64,000 nucleotides of DNA from Clonostachys chloroleuca. Lineage: Eukaryota > Ascomycota > Sordariomycetes > Hypocreales > Bionectriaceae. The translations under genes were made by a program, and so were the position numbers. Below are positions 38,003-49,871 of the stretch, piece by piece; the stretch's first letter is position 1; the number at the start of each line of letters is the position of its first letter. Where the stretch lies: positions 21,514,001 to 21,578,000 of the forward strand of contig JBANAY010000003.1 of the NCBI GenBank assembly GCA_037952775.1, in the 5' to 3' direction. The notes under the pieces are model-generated. The model did no database searches and was not told the origin of the DNA. It saw only the letters and a program-made list of their open reading frames with translations.

Positions 38003-40501
38003 ATGTCGATGCCGCTGCCTTTGCCTGGTGCTGCACTTCCTGCAGAAGCTGCCTCTAACGCATTCGCGCAAGATGAGAATGACGCGACTAAGGAAGGTGA
38101 CGCCTCTTTATTGAGTGGAGAGCAGCAGCCGCAGAAGAGACGCCGCCGGCCTGCTCTCTCCTGCGAGCAGTGTCGACGACGCAAGATCAAGTGTGATCGA
38201 AATATTCCCTGCAATAACTGCTTAAAGTCCAAAATTCCCGCTTGCTCCTATGCCCCAACACACATCCCTGCCTCTCGTTCCAAGAAAAAGGTCACCCAAG
38301 CTACCTCTTCGGACAATTCGTCCTCTGTAAGGGCTATCCTGCCGGCTCCTACTATCCCTTCCCAAGAGGACCTCCATGCGGAAGACCTCTTTGATTTTAC
38401 TGGATACGGCCAGACCGGGGCCCCCAAATCCTCGGATCCTTCTCCACAGAACGTGCCAAGTTCCACTGCAGGCTCGACTTCTAGTGTTCCCAGATCCAAT
38501 GTTGAGCAGCTCACCCACAGGGTCCACCACCTAGAAGAGAAGCTGGCCAAGGTGGTAACTATATCTAATGAAGACGCAAGCCCGTACAGTTCTTCTCAGC
38601 GTGATAGCGAGTCACTGCCTTCCAATGGAACTGTTTCTAAGACTAGATATTTTGGTCGCAGCCACTGGATGAATGGCACTTACACTGTGAGTACCGCGAT
38701 AAGTTTCCTCGCGCTTGAGTATATTCAATTGAATTGATTCGTTAACACATTTTGTTATCTAGCTCCCATTTGTGCGAGAAATCCGCGACCGTGTCGAGTC
38801 AGGCCAGAGTCATGGGCTGGTTCATACCCTCAAAGTATGCAAGGCCATGGGGCGTACTATTAAAGAGCATCGCCAGCAGCCACTCTCTTCGCTCACAATG
38901 GGCAGACTGAATATCAGCCGCGAACTCGCCGACCAGATGGTCGATGCCTACTTCCGCACTTTCGAAGGCGTCTTGCGTATTCTGCACGTTCCCACATTCC
39001 GTGCCGACTATGAGAGATACTGGCAAGTGCCCGAAATGACCAGTGACTTTTTCGTCATTCAGTTGCAGCTTGTCTTGGCACTGGGTGCTGCTTTCCTCGA
39101 TGATGTTTTCTCCATGCGTGCTCAGGCTCATCAGTGGATTCACGAGGCCCAACTCTGGCTCATGCTGCCTCCCGAGAAAGCCAGGATGACCATCGCTGGC
39201 CTCCAAATCATGTGTTTGGTGACACTTTCCCGCCAGGCCTGCTCTGTGGGACAGGACCTTGTGTGGATATCTGCCGGATCACTGGTAAGGAAAGCCATGC
39301 ACATGGGCCTTCATCGTGACCCTTCACAGCTGGGAATCATGACAGTGTACCGGGCAGAGATGCGGCGCCGGTTGTGGGCCACCGTCCTCGAGCTCAACCT
39401 CCAATGTGCCTTTGATGCCGGCGGACCTCCACTCATCTCTTGGAAGGACCACGACGTGCTCCCTCCTGCGAATCTCGACGATGAAGAGCTCACCGATGAA
39501 GTCGACGATCCCGAGCACATCCGCCACCCGCCAGAGACGGTCACCGGGATGTCACTCCAGCTGCAACTATACAAGTCTCTTCCCCTCAGGCTCCGCCTCC
39601 TTGAGCATGCCAACGACTTCCGTGCATCCGAGTCTTACGACGACACGCTGCGTTTCAACTCAGAGGTCACCAAAGCGTGTCGTTCCTTCTCCAGGAACTT
39701 CGCAATGTTCACTAGGAATCAGCAAGTCCAGGCAACGCCCAAGGTCAACAACTTCCATGCATCAATGGCCGAGATGATCCTCTACCGGTGCTTCCACACG
39801 CTCCACCAGCCTGTGATTGCCCGCTCGCTCGAGGACCCCAAGTTCTACTTCTCCCGCAAGATATACTTTGACGGGGCCCTTAGGATCATGAACATTTGCG
39901 GGCTCGCCACCCCTGGAGGCAATGCTACGGGCCCTTCTGCAGCTGACAATAGCGATTTTTACCGCATCATCGTCAATGGAACTGGACTGTTCCGGAACGT
40001 CGTGATACAGTCCCTGCCGGCATTGTCCTGGAGACGATGCACAAGGGAGAGCTGGCCGACCTGAGTTTGGGTTACTTGCCTTCCATTGGCGGTGACTTCG
40101 ACCTCTACGCCATCCTGGAGAGGTTCGTGAACATGAATCTCCGGCGATTGCGGTCAGGAGAGACGAATGTCAAGGGCTACTGCTTCTCAGCCGTCAGCCT
40201 GGAACACGTTCGAGCACTGGCCAAGGGCATGGCCCCCGAAGAGCTCGAGAAGAATCTCACCACGATGGTGAACAAGTATCTAGAGGAAAGCCTGGAGGAG
40301 CTGAAGACGGTGGCGCGGCGGGAGGGCGTCCCGGTTGATTTCATGGGCGAGCCTGTTCAGATGGCGGAGGCGGAGGCTATGATGGAGGACCAGCAGGGTC
40401 TGGACTGGATGGGCGACTGGGCCTGGGACGATGACATGGCCGGCGTGCTGTGGGGATCTCCTCGGCCGTATCAGGATATGCATCCGCCGGTTTTTGGATG
40501 A
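38003..40501 (+). CDS. Zn2Cys6 transcription factor with fungal-specific TF domain, one-base break
   Basis: DNA-binding regulator of the Gal4 class. Exons 38003-38686 and 38763-40501, about 807 aa. The binuclear zinc cluster at residues about 54-81 (CEQCRRRKIKCDRN, then CNNCLKSKIPAC) follows a basic QKRRRRPAL stretch. A linker with a heptad-like segment (VEQLTHRVHHLEEKLAKV) leads to SHWMNGTYT and then the regulatory domain (MVDAYFRTFEGVLRILHVPTF; DPSQLG; RAEMRRRLWATVLELNLQCA). Near 40019-40020 the frame changes; one added G turns LPALSW into LPGIVLETMHKGELADL and continues to the stop at 40501. Without it the protein would lose its last 155 residues. Target genes unknown. Confidence 0.9.
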
Positions 40502-40640
40502 TTTCTCGATGTCATGATGTAGACAAAAGCGTGAACTCTTCCTGTTCATTTAGTGTGTATCGGCGTTGTTTTGGGATTTGGATTGTACGAGTACACCGAA
40601 TAGATATCTAATTCTTCACTCTATAAATCATACACACCTC

Positions 40641-41887
40641 CTATCTCCTGATTGGCGTCTCCCTCCGATACTGCCAATGGGATGCATCGCGGTACACCAG
40701 CTCGTATCCCAACAACCCCTCAATGAGAGCCAAAATAACCGGCGGAGACAAGGTTGTGGTTCTGCCATATCTCGGCTCGGTAGACAGGGTGATTGTATCA
40801 TACGACATCCCGAAACTGGATGATTGGTGGTTATTTTCCACCTTTACGGGAACAGCCTGCTCGAGTCACGTCTTGTCAGTGATGAGAGCCTCAATGAGAT
40901 TTGATTTGAGGTACAAAGGAGGAAAGTCCATACCTGCCCAGACGAAGGCTGCGCCCACTTCTTGAAGTACTCGGCCAAGAAGTCGAGGGTCGGGCCATTA
41001 CTGCACTGAACTTCCAGAGTGTTGTTGTTCCCGAACGCGTGGACAAACAGATGATAGGGAGGAGCCTGCAGCAGGGTGCTGGGCTTGGGGAGGCTCCTGG
41101 GATCCGGAAGAGTCTCGCTCACCGGCTTCGGCTTGGGAGCGGGAGCAGGAGCGGTGGCAGCGGCGGCGGTGGCAGGACGTTTGGGGGCGGAGACGGCCTC
41201 GTAGTCCTCCTCGTCCTCGGGGTCGAGGTCTCCCGCGGCAGATGGGCGCAGAGCCAGCGGCTTGTCCTTCTTGAAGCAGCCGAGGAGCTGGGTCTTGAAG
41301 GTGGGGGTGTACTGGTCTGGGCGGGTGACGTTTGACGAGGGGAGATGGAGCAAGAAGGACCTTTGGGAGTCGGACCATGTTGTGGAGGCATCCCCAGCCT
41401 TGACCTATACGGAGGGCATGTTAGATGAATGAATTGTGTAGGATGTGGGAGTGGCATCTTTGATTTAGTGCATGTGACGCTGGAAGGAACAAAGTATACC
41501 TCGAGATGAAGCTTCAATGCTGCGCCGTTGTCTTTCACGAGGTCGACGATGGAATCTGCCCATTCCGAGTTCTCTTCGTCATCAAGCAGCTCCGTCATGG
41601 CCTCGACCCAGACCTTGACGAAGTTGATGACCGACTTGGCCAGCTCGCTGTTATCATCATAGTGGGGGCTTAACTCTGTGGTGAGCAGAGGCCAGGCAGG
41701 CTCGCACAAGAAATCCAGGCCGAGGATGTTCTTGAGGCGGGTGATGGCCTCTTGGACGGGGGAGTCTGGCTTGTCCCAAAGGTCCCGGATGGCGATCTTG
41801 ACTTTGAGGGGTCTGTGGACGAGGGTTAGCTTGGGAATACCCTCAACTCCTGCAACGGGATATGGCGGTCTCTGCCTACATAGACAT
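40641..41887 (-). CDS. Conserved-looking hypothetical protein, four exons
   Basis: I do not recognise the family. A coherent model is exons 41887-41880 (8 nt), 41812-41500, 41404-40934 and 40856-40641, all phases agreeing, 335 aa. It begins MSIPLKVKIAIRDLWD, continues with an Asp/Glu-rich helical region (WVEAMTELLDDEENSEWADS), an Ala/Pro-rich linker in the middle (ATAAAATAPAPAPKPK) and a C-terminus with VILALIEGLLGYELVYR. No signal peptide, membrane span or enzymatic motif is seen. Coding status is supported by consistent splice sites and G/C-ending codons. The tiny first exon is the weakest part; the second exon could instead extend further upstream. Confidence 0.65.
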
Positions 41888-43928
41888 GATGGTCGTGGAT
41901 TGATGCAATGTCCTTCAAGGAGTCCAGGATATGGTGTGGCGGTAAGATGCCCAACCTATGGGATAGAGGCGAGAGCTCTCATGCGCCCCTTTTCTACTCA
42001 GCTGTCCCATTCTCTTAAGAAGCAAATGCACACCATCGGCGCCGCCCGCCGCTCCGCCTAATATTCACAAAGCTGTCCTGAAAACGCCTCGGCTGGCTCA
42101 GCCCCTGGAGACGGTAATTTAAATGATCACTCCCCGCATCTTCGGCTGGTTCCTGCATGGCTAAGCTGCGCTAACTGTTCAGCTCTCTCTAGCGCAAGCG
42201 TTTGCGCGCCCCCATTGAGAATAATGCTCCCGCTACGCTCAATGAATGAAGGGGCCAGTCGTAAGGCTGGGGTGGCTCGGTTGCACTGTCTACCACCGAG
42301 CCGAGCAATAGTTATAAAGCTGACCAATCTGTCTCTCGTTGAGACGAATAATCGCTATATCACCAACCTAGTTATCCACCGCAACCATAAGCAATCGCTG
42401 CGAAGCTGACCTAGTCGTTACTCATCGCAATAAGCAATAGCTGTAGACCCGATCAAGCTGTCTTCTAACGCAACGAGTATTTACTGTAGCCCTGATCAAA
42501 CTACTCCTTATCGCGACAAGCGATAGCTGTAAAGCTGACCAGTCTCTCTGCTGTTAAGATAGCTATCGCTGTACAGCTGATCTAGTTTTCTATTAATATA
42601 ACGAGTAATTACTACAAAGCTGGCCTAGCTATCTGCTGTTAAAAGGAGCAGTTACTATAGCCTTAAACAGCCTGTCTTCCAACATAATAAGTAATTGCTA
42701 TAAAGCTGATAACCTAGCTAGCTGCTATTAAGACGAGCAGTTGCTGCAGCCTTGAACAGCCTGTCTTCCAATGTGACAAGTAATTGGTACGAAGCTGGCC
42801 CAGCTGTCGATGTTAAGACAGTCAAAACAACTTCGCTCACCCTTTGGCCAGCCTGCTGACCATTGACTTGTAGCAGACAGGCCAGTCAGGGTTGCAGCTA
42901 TCGCTCGTTGCGTCAGAAGACAGCTTAAAAGGTAGCCGCCGGCGGCCGTTCGATATTTCCACCGTCGATCTCTTCTTCTGCCCCTGCCTACATGTGATGT
43001 GGAGCACAAGAGACAGCACGGCGGCATTGCTTTCACATCATGGGATCCAGGTAGTAGCCGGGCGCGAATATGGATGATCGTGTAGGGCCTCAGTAGCAAT
43101 TTCACCACCCAAACGCCCGGTTTTCTGGCATCAATGCCAGGACGGGATGACTTCCTCACACCGATTCCTTGGCGGCGGCAATTTGGGCCCTTTGGTTGGC
43201 AATTTGTACGAGCCGATGGGAACAGGCACCAAGGCTAGCTGTTTATGATACTGCAGTTGCTCCAGCCTAAATTAGCATCAACTGACGCTGAGGTTTTGAA
43301 CACCGCACTATGGTTCAGAATATGCAGTTGGTTCGACGTTGCAGCATCCTTTGCTATGCACGCTCTTGGCACCAGCTCACAATACGGACTTCTCAAACGT
43401 TCGGCGTTCTTCTCCGTTGCTCTACCAGCATGAAGTGTCACTAGCGGGCCAACGAGTGTCCCGTTATGGCAAAGACGACCCGTTCGGCAGTCCAGCCTGC
43501 ATGGATGCCACCCGGTAATCCCACATTCCTTCTGTCCCGGACCAATTGAGAGCTGCCCTTACAATGTCTGCTACCAACAGACAGTTGCATCGTTGCGGAT
43601 TCCAGGACTGACGCTCTCTGGCGGCGTTGAATCTTGGCGGCGGCGCTGGCTAGGCCAATCGGCTTCTCCCATAAGCGCTGTTGGTATATTTTGATGCGCC
43701 TTGTGAATATATGATGGGATATCCACTGGTCCTTCGTCAGAGGCAGATCAGATCATGGCTACCTATATATGTACCTAGGTACTCCCGTATGAAGTCTCGT
43801 AGCCATCTATGCTACTAGACACTTCCTTCCACGTGTCGCTTGCTTTTTTTACGTGCTCCTCCGTTGAGTTCCCTCTTTTAATCATCCGTGTCTTCTCAAT
43901 GTTGTGAGAGTACCACGGGCAAGCAGCC
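41888..43928. other. Divergent intergenic region with minisatellite
   Basis: Two kilobases between opposed genes. Apart from the 43-bp tandem array (42283-42820) only short unrelated ORFs are present. Confidence 0.5.
42283..42820. repeat. Degenerate 43-bp tandem repeat (about 12.5 units)
   Basis: Units of 42-46 bp starting at 42283, 42325, 42367, 42410, 42454, 42497, 42540, 42582, 42625, 42668, 42714, 42757 and a partial one at 42800. The shared pattern is a C-A/T-G-rich start, a middle resembling TAATA..GAGTAATTGCTA, and an end like AAAGCTGAC. Neighbouring units alternate in type: the units at 42625 and 42714 resemble each other, as do those at 42668 and 42757, indicating an 86-bp higher-order unit. 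No reading frame runs through it. Confidence 0.8.
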
Positions 43929-46768
43929 ATGTCTAACAACCATGCGATTATCGATGCCTTAGGGCTTCAATGCCCATCTGGCGGGGACCCCTATGTATGC
44001 GAGGGATCGTTTTTCGAGTTCGTTGGTTGTTGCATTACTAACCCATGTGCGGATTACTCTGGTGTTTGTTCTCAAAAAAATACCAAGCCTGCAAATGCGA
44101 CCTCTACATACACAGAGTATACGCGGCGTGAGGACAAGCAATTCTTCGTTTGCCGCAATGCTGGTTACAGTAGACGTGATCCCACCCAATGGGGCTGGAC
44201 AAATCTACAAACTGGAGCGCCAGCCGCCGGCAACATCTCGTGTGTAGGAAGCGTGCCCTACGATTTCCAGGATGGGCCGCTGATCACGTCCTATTCAAAT
44301 GCAATATCCTTGACCCCTTACAAGGAATTACGGGAAGAGCTATTCAGCTATGCTCGATCTCAAAGCGGTAATACCACGGGGGAACCAGAGCACACCGCAG
44401 TTCCAGCACCACAAAGCAATCATGCCTCCGGAATTGACACTGGGGTAACCTGGGGCGGCCTCTCGCAAGCGGATATTATTGGCTTATCTGTTGGTATTTT
44501 TGTCTTTGCCGTGGTCCTGCTCGCATTACTCGGCAGGTCCTTCTGGGTTTCTGAGATGAACAAAAGGTAAGAGCGCTCTTATTCTTGAAGAGGAAGAAGA
44601 AAAAACCCAACAAGCCTGAAAATACTGTGTCTAATACCGGGATATAGCTCGTTTTCGAATCATCGTATACTAGACCATGAGAGTCCAGCCAAGATTAAGA
44701 CCAAGGGGAATGTTAAGCCACGATCATGCGTCGAGGTTGCATCGGAGACAGCTGAGGAAAACTCGTTAATCAATTCACCTCAAAAAGAGATCCCGCATGG
44801 GCATGGAGGCCAACAGAGGTTAAACCAGAAAGACTTCTCCTGGTATGCGGAATTGGTGTGGGATGTGCTTTTGACAATCGCACCCGTATTCTTCATTGGT
44901 ATTTGGCATATCCTGACCTTAACATAAAATATGAGCAATCACTAATTGGAAGTTCGGAATACTACAGTTATTCCGGTTTTGGCCCTCTGTCTCGATAACA
45001 AACCTTTCTCATCCCACGGCGAAACCATCTTGAGCATCAACCGACTGGTTCCCACCATCTATCCTATTCTGTTTGCTGCTGTTGCTGCTCGTTTCTACAA
45101 AAACTTTGGCCGTTGGAACCTAGAGCAACCTGACGGAATAAGACTCGCAGTTCTTGAACAGATAATGGGCAGCCAAAGCTTTGCTGGTGCGGTGGAGAGA
45201 CTGCTTTTCGTTCGTGCCCAAGTGTCAGTTGGTTTCGTCATTCTCGTCATTTGGGCTATGTCTCCTTTGGGGGTCAGGCAGGCGCAAGGATGGTCTATCA
45301 TTCTTATCGCGAGATCCTTTCTTCTGGCAATGTCTATTACGTCGACTCAGGCTACCAGGTCTCGAGTTATTCGAGTATGGAATTTCAGTACGTGTCGGAA
45401 CTGAGTGTCAAATCTCTGTATTCATCCTCACTTCTCCAATCGCCTGATCAAAAGAGCGCAGCTCGAGACCTTTGGGAAATGCCGAGAATTCCCCAGAGGG
45501 ACAAGAGCAAAGCAAAAGGCGAGATGTACGAGATCGACCAGGGTGCGCTTGACCGCGGAGAAAACGAATATTACTCCCTGCTTGGAACCAAAATTCAAGG
45601 GCTGGACTTCATAAAACAGAGTGATGCACAGTTGAAATTCTCTGTCCAAACGTCATTCATGGATTTTGAATGTCACAATACGTGGCAAATATTTAATGCA
45701 TCCGAATATTTAGGTCTCCCTCGATATGATCCTATTCGGAGTACAATTGGCCTGATGAAGGGATATCTTAATGGCACAAGCTTCTGGATGAAGCTCTCAC
45801 AAAGGTTTGTGTGGGAAGCGCAAAACAAGGATTGGGACTTTATTGAGTCAGTAGGCACACCCCATTTGGTCTACATGAGCAGTAGACTCACCCCCAAGAA
45901 GAACATGATCATATTCAATTGCTCCATGGATACGGTTCTTCTTGAGACAGAGATGGAGTGTGGCCTGAGTTCAAAGAATCCTAGCTGCTCTGCTGTGCGC
46001 CAGCGTCTCGTTGATGCCCCAGAACCAAGGCTTACTCTACTGAGACAGACCCTGAAATCAGCGAGGGCGTTGTCTTCGTTCGTTGAGAGCTTCGTTGGAG
46101 CTGATGGGGGGTTTTTTAACCGCATATCTTCGGCCACAGACGCTTATATCTATGGAGACACAGCGCCCTACGCTAGGCAAGACGTCATAGACTGGGCGAC
46201 GTACGATGAGGGCGTGATTTCTAAACGCCTGACCTCTGCCTTCAACACTTTCCACATGGCGACGCTAAACTCTCTGAACCATACCGATATTTCCTTCGGG
46301 AAGGATCCCGGGCCCCAAAAATACTCACCGGCTTCACCAGCTGTCCCGACTTATTACAATTCAACTGGAGGAGATGTGGTAACAAGAGTCGAAGTGTATC
46401 GAACAGACAAGGTCTGGACGGCCATTCATCTTACGACGACCTTCACTCTTCTAATTTTGGCAGGCCTGGGGATGGCGTTTCGTCTGCTGATCCGTGGACC
46501 CGACGTTGTCGGATTTGTTAGCTCCATGACTCGCGACAACCCTTACATTCCCCTACTGGATTGTGGAAGTGCAATGCCTGGACCGCAGAGAGCCAAATGG
46601 CTGAAAGATATGCGAGTGCAACTGGCGGACGTTCGTCCGAACGATGATGTCGGATATGTTGCATTTAGAAACGTACCATCATATCTTGAAAGCAAGGCTG
46701 AGTTGGACGACAATGAGCAGCAGAAAGGCTCTTGGAGACCATTCGCGGGAGACAGGGTCTACAACTAG
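43929..46768 (+). CDS. Cys-rich multi-span membrane protein, one-base break
   Basis: Fungal surface-type membrane protein of about 896 aa. Exons 43929-44566, 44648-44898 and 44968-46768 join in phase. The first 150 residues hold a Cys-rich module (CPSGGDPYVC, FVGCC, NPCADYSGVC) known from other fungal membrane proteins, then a Ser/Pro stalk and a single TM (IIGLSVGIFVFAVVLLALLG). A cytosolic linker follows, then two TMs (VLLTIAPVFFIVIPVLALCL; RLVPTIYPILFAAVAA), a region with RAQVSVGFVILVIWAMSPLG, a long probably extracellular domain with N-glycosylation sites, and a last TM (TTTFTLLILAGLGMAFRLL). At the G5 run 45269-45273 the frame changes; a sixth G gives SPLGGQAGARMVYHS. Resembles large DUF3176-like families, function unknown. 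Confidence 0.75.
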
Positions 46769-46946
46769 AATTTGGGAAGCGCCGCAAGGCATCATAATAT
46801 ATTGATCGGCTGGATTGTAATTCAAATTACTCGAGACTTTTTCTATTTTTATGTCCAAGTGAAAGCAACTCCATGCCCCCTACGTCTTCCATTCAAATCA
46901 TCCGCACACCATGCTCTCATGTGAAAATGCTATTCTTTCTAGGTTC

Positions 46947-48952
46947 TCAATTCTTCCCAGCATCTTCCTTCAAACTAACGATCCTGTTCAAAACAATCTT
47001 GTCGTCGGTGCTATCGGAATCCACCGCCTGTAATTAAGTTAGCAGACAACACCTAGGTAGAGGCTCGATGGGGGCTACTTACGAAGTATGCAACTCGCAT
47101 CCCTTGGAATCGAATACTCTCCGGTCCTCCCTTTCCAAGCTCACTTTCGCCAGCTGCCTCAGGCCAAGGTGCTCTTCTCTTGACTTCGTCAAAGCCTGAC
47201 TCAATTATTGCGTCCGGGTAGATAACCTCGCTCTCGGGGTTGATGTCTTTCAAGAAGCCACCCTCAGCATCATCGGGCTTTTCTGACTTGAAAAGTGGGT
47301 TGTGGATGCGTACTTCAGCCTTCTTGGAGCCTTCGGTACCGACCCACTGGATAAAGGTCTTAGGCTTCTTGCCTTCACGGTCGTAAACAACCCTGATCTC
47401 TGTAATTTTGCCACTTGCCTCATCCTTGGTAAATGAGGTTGCTTTGACTGGGTAGGGCGCATTGAGCAAGCCGACAGACTTCCCGGGAGCAAGACGGTAA
47501 TAGTCTTTGCTATCGACTTCTCGGAAATCTGAGCGATCAATGTAGACGGTCGGGGTGAAGCGGACAGTATGTGAGCCCATCTTGGGATCCTTGGGGGAAA
47601 AGGGAAGCTCAACATCGACAGCTTCAGCATCCTCGATGACAAGTGGTACCGGGTCAAGAATGAGCATCAATCTGGGCACAGTCTTCTCGAGGTACTTTCG
47701 GATTGTCTGTTCGAACCGGTGGATCTGAATAGTGGTTGTGCTGGTTGTCACGCCAAGCTCGTTAACAAAGTCCAAGATAGCACCGGGGGGACTCCACGGC
47801 GGCGGATAGCAATCAATGTATACAATCGTGGATCATCCCATCCACGGACATAACCATCTTCAACTAGCTTGAGAATCTTGCGCTTGGATAAAACGGTACC
47901 GGTCAAGTTCAATCGGCCGTACTCCCTCTGCATAGGCTCATACACGCCGAGAGATTTGTTTAGCCATTCGTAGGAGACTCTAGAGAGGATGAACTCAGTT
48001 GTGCACAAAGAGTGCGTTATGCCTTCGAAGCTATCGCAGAGACAGTGGGTGAAATCATAGGTAGGGTAGATCTTCCAGTCCCAACCAGTTCGGTGGTGAG
48101 GAGTGTCTGTCTTAATACGATATGCAGCAAGGTCCCACATCTGAGGGTTCCCATCAGTGATATCTTGCTTCATGCGCAAGAAGACTTCTCGGGGCTTGTA
48201 TTTGCCATCGCGCATATCTCGGAACTTTGTAAGGTTTTCTTCAGGGCTCTGGTCGGCGTGTGCGCATCGGTAGCGTTCGTGGGCACCTTTTTCTCCGCCT
48301 CGCTGATCCTTGATCTCGGTGTCTAGAAGTTAAACCAACGGTTAGGAGCATATTTCCAAGCCTATCGCTGTCGCGTGATACTTACCACTGCAGGAGCAGA
48401 CATAAGCTTTCCCCTGCTTAATGAGTTCTTCTGCGAGGTCGTACAATTTTTGGAAATTGTCACTGGAGTATGTGATTTTGAAAGGCTCGAATCCAAGCCA
48501 TTGGACAATCTCCTGAATAGCTTCGAAATATCTTTCCTCCTCCTTCTCGGGGTTGGTGTCATCGTATCTCAGATAGCACACTCCACCGTGGTACTTGGCG
48601 AACCCAAAATTCACGGCAATAGCTTTCGCATGCCCAATATGAAGATATCCGTTCGGCTCGGGGGGAATCGAGTGACAACGTCCTTAGAGGGTCGCTCCTT
48701 GTATACGTCTTCGAGGAAACCGAGCTTAAACATTGCTTGGGGATCAATGGTTGGCTCCTCAGTTTTGGGCTTGGGGGCTGGCTTGTTGGTTTCCGAACCA
48801 CCCGCTGCGGCTTTCTCTTGACGTGCCTTCTCTTGAGCTGCTTTTTTTGCTCGCTTCTGCTGACGCTTCTTAAGCTCGGCCTTGGAAACCATCTCCCCGG
48901 TCTCCTCATCTAGCTGAAGCTTGGGCATCGACTTGGTAATTTCCTCCGCCAT
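46947..48952 (-). CDS. GLN4: Glutaminyl-tRNA synthetase, two one-base breaks
   Basis: Class Ic aminoacyl-tRNA synthetase charging tRNA-Gln in the cytosol. Exons 48952-48386, 48322-47083 and 47027-46947; about 629 aa when both breaks are bridged. A Lys/Glu-rich N-terminal tail precedes the catalytic fold: [13 protein letters not shown] (HIGH motif), [32 protein letters not shown] (GlnRS-type rather than GluRS-type) and VLSKRKI (KMSKS equivalent). Breaks: the G6 run at 48660-48665 splits FPP from [10 protein letters not shown], and the G6 run at 47785-47790 splits RRGVPP from [11 protein letters not shown]. One more base at each restores the family sequence exactly. It lacks the long N-terminal domain of the yeast enzyme. 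An essential gene, so real double inactivation is improbable. Confidence 0.93.
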
Positions 48953-49871
48953 CGTGCCGTTTGCGTGCCCGCCGGGTAATGCTTTCTATTCCAAAAGTTT
49001 AAGTAGGGATCTTGGAGTTTCGTTGAGTAAATCTTAAATCGCAGGGTTGCTCAATATCGCAGTCGCTAATTTTCGGTGATGACTCAAAACTTGGTAGGTA
49101 ATCCAAGGAAAGCATCCCACCTTCACCATGCATGAGGGGCAGGGCAGATTCTCAGTAGCCCCGCTCTGATAAGCTCCCGCCCTGATAAGACCATCAGATC
49201 GCTGCCAGTCATGGGGAAGCTCCTGGCTTAGCTCAATTTCCCCTGCTGTGGTACCTAGGTAGGTACCGGGTAGCGTTCATAGGTGCAAAGTGCCCCAAAA
49301 CTCGGATCATATCTCCAACAAATAGTGGTCATAGAAGGCCATCAATTTCAATCCCCATCGCCAGTGACGATGCACATCATCCTGACCCCCCCATACACGT
49401 GTATGCATAGTGCATGATTTTGAAGACTCTTTCTCACATATTATAGGTGCAAATTGATTCTTTCGCCCGGGTTGCGTCAGCCAGCCAGTCATAAAATACT
49501 CTGGTAATGTAAGCAATTCTTTGCCTGCATTGGATGCTGCGTTGTCAAATCAGGGGCGCCAATCTCCCGAGGCTGGCACCTGGAAGGGCAAATTCGCGAT
49601 CCGCCCAGTTTATGCAACCTCTTTACGTGACCTGTCCGTAATGCAAAGTCCCGTGATGGTATATAATTAGGTAGGTAGCATACAGGGAGCGACCCCCATG
49701 CTTGCTCCTTTCGGCGTGTTCAGATTTCAATCCTTCCATCAGAGACGCGTCCAGGCACAATTGAAAGCTGCTCATTCCACCTTGAACGTTCAAACAATTG
49801 TAGGCCCTCTTCGAGTAGCATCTCTTGTTCCTATAATCGCGCCCGATGACGACGTCGGAGCTAAAACCAGA
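48953..49871. other. Divergent intergenic region
   Basis: 0.9 kb between the GlnRS gene (-) and the macro-domain gene (+). A TATA-like box lies at 49660-49667. The frame of the macro-domain gene is open from an ATG at 49698. Confidence 0.5.
49660..49667 (+). promoter_or_regulatory. TATA-like box of the macro-domain gene
   Basis: TATATAAT on the plus strand. It lies only 38 bp before the ATG at 49698, so transcripts starting about 30 bp downstream would barely include that ATG. This favours the ATG at 49872 as start. Weak, sequence-only evidence. Confidence 0.35.

Noticed and set aside
42283..42820. CRISPR-like array
   Set aside because: The 43-bp units are contiguous and diverged, with no constant repeat separated by unique spacers, and the genome is eukaryotic.
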